A stretch of DNA of 64,000 bases. Origin: Actinomycetota bacterium. GTDB taxonomy: Bacteria; Actinomycetota; Geothermincolia; Geothermincolales; RBG-13-55-18. A program made the translations under genes and the position numbers. This document shows, piece by piece, positions 62,137-64,000 of the stretch. The stretch is taken from contig JACIXB010000017.1 in assembly GCA_014360685.1 (NCBI GenBank), positions 1-64,000 on the forward strand, read 5' to 3'. The notes under the pieces are model-generated. The model had not been told where the DNA came from and did not search any database. It saw only the letters and a program-made list of their open reading frames with translations. Each line of letters starts with the position of its first letter. Within the stretch, counting starts at the first letter, position 1.

Positions 62137-63327
62137 ATGGCCAGGGAACTGCAGGAAGTATATCTCATCGACGCCTGCCGGACGGCCTTCGGCAAGGCCC
62201 GCCCGGACGGCATCTTCTCCCAGACCAGGGCGGACGACATGGTGGTCAAGGTAATCCGGTCCCTCCTGGAGAGGAACCCCGAGGTGCCCAAGGACAAGAT
62301 TGACGACAACATCTGGGCCGCCTCCACGCAGTGGGGCGACCAGGGCCTGACCATCGGCCGCACCACGGCCATCCTGGCCGGGTTGCCGGTGAGCACCCCG
62401 GGATGCGCCGTGGACCGCATGTGCTCCGGAGCCGCCACGGCGGCGGCCTTCGGGGCCTCGGAGATCCAGGTGGGAGCGGCGGACCTGATCATCGCCGGGG
62501 GCGTGGAGCACATGTTCCGCCATCCCATGGGACAGGGCGCGGACCCCAACCCCCGCTTCCTGGCCGAGAAGCTGGTGGACCAGAGCGCCCTGAACATGGG
62601 CATGACCGCCGAGAACCTCCACGACATGTACCCCGACATCACCAAGGAGATGTGCGACGAGTACGCCCTCCTCTCACAGCAGAAGGCCAAGAAGGCCCTG
62701 GACGAGGGAAAGATCGCCAAGTTCCTGGTGCCCATGACCGTGTGGACGGGTAACGGCTGGAAGGTGGCGGACAAGGACGAGCAGCCCCGCCCCGATGCCA
62801 CCCTGGAGGGCATGAGGGACCTGCGTACCCCCTTCCGGGTCAAGGGGAGGGTTACCCCGGGCAACGCCTCCGGCCTGAACGACGGGGCCGCCGGGGTCAT
62901 CCTGGCCTCGGAAAAGGCGGTCAAGGAATACGGGCTCAAGCCTCGCATGCGGCTGGTGCAGTACGCCTTCGCGGCGGTGAGGCCGGAGATCATGGGGCTG
63001 GGACCGGTTCCCGCCACCAAGAAGGTGCTGGAGAGGGCGGGGATGAAGTTCGATGACCTGGACGTCATAGAGCTCAACGAGGCCTTCGCCGTGCAGTGCG
63101 TGGTCTTCATGAAGGAGTTCGGGATGCAGCTGGTGGACGACCCGCGCCTCAATCCCTGGGGAGGGGCCATCGCCTTCGGGCATCCCCTGGCCTCCTCAGG
63201 CGCCCGACTCATGGCCCACCTGGCCTACGAGTTCGAGGAGAACCCCCAGTGGAAGTACGGGCTGGTCACCATGTGCGTGGGCCTTGGCCAGGGCGCTTCC
63301 ATGATCTGGGAGAACGTCCAGAACTGA
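62137..63327 (+). CDS. fadA: Acetyl-CoA acetyltransferase / 3-ketoacyl-CoA thiolase
   Basis: 396 aa. VYLIDACRTAFGKARPDGIF starts it; the nucleophile is in PGCAVDRMCSGAATAAAFGA; IELNEAFAVQCVVFMKEFGM and AIAFGHPLASSGARLMAHLA have the C-terminal His; YGLVTMCVGLGQGASMIWE has the second Cys. Cleaves ketoacyl-CoA or makes acetoacetyl-CoA. ATG 62137 follows GGAGGTAAGTG. Followed after 26 bases by the hydratase gene, so a beta-oxidation or butyrate-type operon. Confidence 0.95.
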   Translation: MARELQEVYLIDACRTAFGKARPDGIFSQTRADDMVVKVIRSLLERNPEVPKDKIDDNIWAASTQWGDQGLTIGRTTAILAGLPVSTPGCAVDRMCSGAATAAAFGASEIQVGAADLIIAGGVEHMFRHPMGQGADPNPRFLAEKLVDQSALNMGMTAENLHDMYPDITKEMCDEYALLSQQKAKKALDEGKIAKFLVPMTVWTGNGWKVADKDEQPRPDATLEGMRDLRTPFRVKGRVTPGNASGLNDGAAGVILASEKAVKEYGLKPRMRLVQYAFAAVRPEIMGLGPVPATKKVLERAGMKFDDLDVIELNEAFAVQCVVFMKEFGMQLVDDPRLNPWGGAIAFGHPLASSGARLMAHLAYEFEENPQWKYGLVTMCVGLGQGASMIWENVQN

Positions 63328-63353
63328 TCGAGGGATAAGGAAAGGAGGAAGCC

Positions 63354-64000
63354 ATGCCCGAGGAGCTGGTCACCCACTTCAAGGAGACCTACTACGACTC
63401 GCCGGCGGGAAAGGTTGCCCTCGTGACCATGGACAACGGCGAGGATTACCGCAAGCCCAACACCTTCGGTTTCGGGGCCATGCAGAGCCTCAACGAATGC
63501 CTGGATCGCATCCAGGCCCAGGGGGACGTGAAGGCCATGGTCCTCACCGGCAAGCCCTTCATCTTCGCCGCCGGGGCCGACCTGACCCAGGTGCCCCAGG
63601 TGAAGACCAAGGAGCAGGCCATGGAGATCGCGCGGGCGGGGCATGCCGCCTTCAAGCGCATCATCGACCTGCCCTTCGTCACCGTGGCCGCGGTGAACGG
63701 CGTGGCCCTGGGCGGGGGGTTGGAGATCGCCCTGGCCTGCAAGTACCGTACGGTGGCCTCCAGCGTGGAGCACATCGGGTTCCCGGAGTGCTTCCTGGGG
63801 CTCATCCCGGGATGGGGCGGCACGACCATGCTGCCCAAACTGGTGGGCCCGGAGAAGGCTCTCCAAGTCATCATCTACAACGCCCTGAACAACAACCGCA
63901 TGATCAAGGCCAAGGAAGCCCTGGACATGGGCATCATGGACCGCATGTTCGAGCCGGTGGACCTCCTGGACAAGAGCATCCAGTTCGCCGTGGACCTGGT
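63354..64000 (+). CDS. Enoyl-CoA hydratase / probable 3-hydroxyacyl-CoA dehydrogenase, N-terminal part (cut by window edge)
   Basis: 215 codons seen, no stop before the edge. AMVLTGKPFIFAAGADLTQV is the crotonase oxyanion-hole motif; NGVALGGGLEIALACKYRTV and GFPECFLGLIPGWGGTTMLP supply the second half with the catalytic Glu. Such an N-terminus occurs in free hydratases and in FadJ/FadB fusions; which one cannot be decided here. GGAAAGGAGGAAGCC precedes the ATG. Confidence 0.9.
   Translation, partial: MPEELVTHFKETYYDSPAGKVALVTMDNGEDYRKPNTFGFGAMQSLNECLDRIQAQGDVKAMVLTGKPFIFAAGADLTQVPQVKTKEQAMEIARAGHAAFKRIIDLPFVTVAAVNGVALGGGLEIALACKYRTVASSVEHIGFPECFLGLIPGWGGTTMLPKLVGPEKALQVIIYNALNNNRMIKAKEALDMGIMDRMFEPVDLLDKSIQFAVDL

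Overview
The window is 64 kb of GC-rich bacterial chromosome. It carries a DUF5318-type gene, RsbRD-like and MOSC/Moa genes, leaderless-looking starts, an archaeal-type class V fructose-1,6-bisphosphatase, CooC and CooT maturation proteins and an NfnA/SudB-like flavoprotein. Together these suggest an anaerobic, probably thermophilic, deep-branching actinobacterium (OPB41/Geothermincolia-like) with CO/acetyl-CoA chemistry. That placement is an inference from gene content, not a measured phylogeny.

Region 1 (1-10.8 kb) is an accessory block. A decayed IS256-type transposase at the left edge is followed by a compact run of nucleic-acid-processing genes on the + strand: an McrB-like AAA+ GTPase, an McrC-like DUF2357/PD-(D/E)XK nuclease, a RecB/Cas4-like Fe-S nuclease, an AT-richer orphan with a possible RusA-like domain, an UPF1-like SF1 helicase, and a DEDDh exonuclease fused to a WYL domain. 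Related ~100-bp repeats lie on both sides, and the 3' tail of mcrB is duplicated just upstream of mcrB. This is the best candidate for an undescribed defence system in the window.

Region 2 (10.9-18.4 kb, - strand) looks like one catabolic operon: TrmB-type regulator, cyclase/kynurenine-formamidase-like hydrolase, DUF849/BKACE enzyme and a branched-chain-amino-acid-type ABC importer (LivK, LivH, a LivM-LivG fusion, LivF). A palindromic operator candidate lies upstream. Next to it is a degenerate two-repeat CRISPR-like unit (18.4-18.6 kb).

Region 3 (18.6-26 kb) mixes an Fe-S protein, zinc-ribbon and HEAT membrane proteins, an IS256 element with an inactivated transposase, a 298-bp direct repeat, an ARPP-1-type gene with two in-frame stops, a 5'-truncated TetR gene and tRNA-Ala(TGC).

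Region 4 (26-47.7 kb) is mostly housekeeping and envelope: a deacetylase-like plus DUF4015 pair, a Ca2+-type P-ATPase, class V FBPase, a secreted C45-type hydrolase, a PRC-barrel plus atypical NRAMP pair, formyl-THF cyclo-ligase, a phosphodiesterase, a cluster of zinc-ribbon/lipoprotein genes, and a GltD/NfnB-like subunit.

Region 5 (47.9-64 kb) holds a DUF4349 lipoprotein, CooT, DUF5318, a molybdenum-cofactor operon (moaA-moaC-MOSC-mogA) led by a thioredoxin-like lipoprotein that reads through a UGA codon exactly where the first active-site Cys belongs (a probable selenoprotein), glycerate kinase, CooC plus an NfnA/SudB-like protein, a YegS lipid kinase, a structured RNA candidate with its own promoter and terminator, an SplB-like radical SAM protein, and the start of a beta-oxidation operon (thiolase, then an enoyl-CoA hydratase-type protein cut by the window edge).
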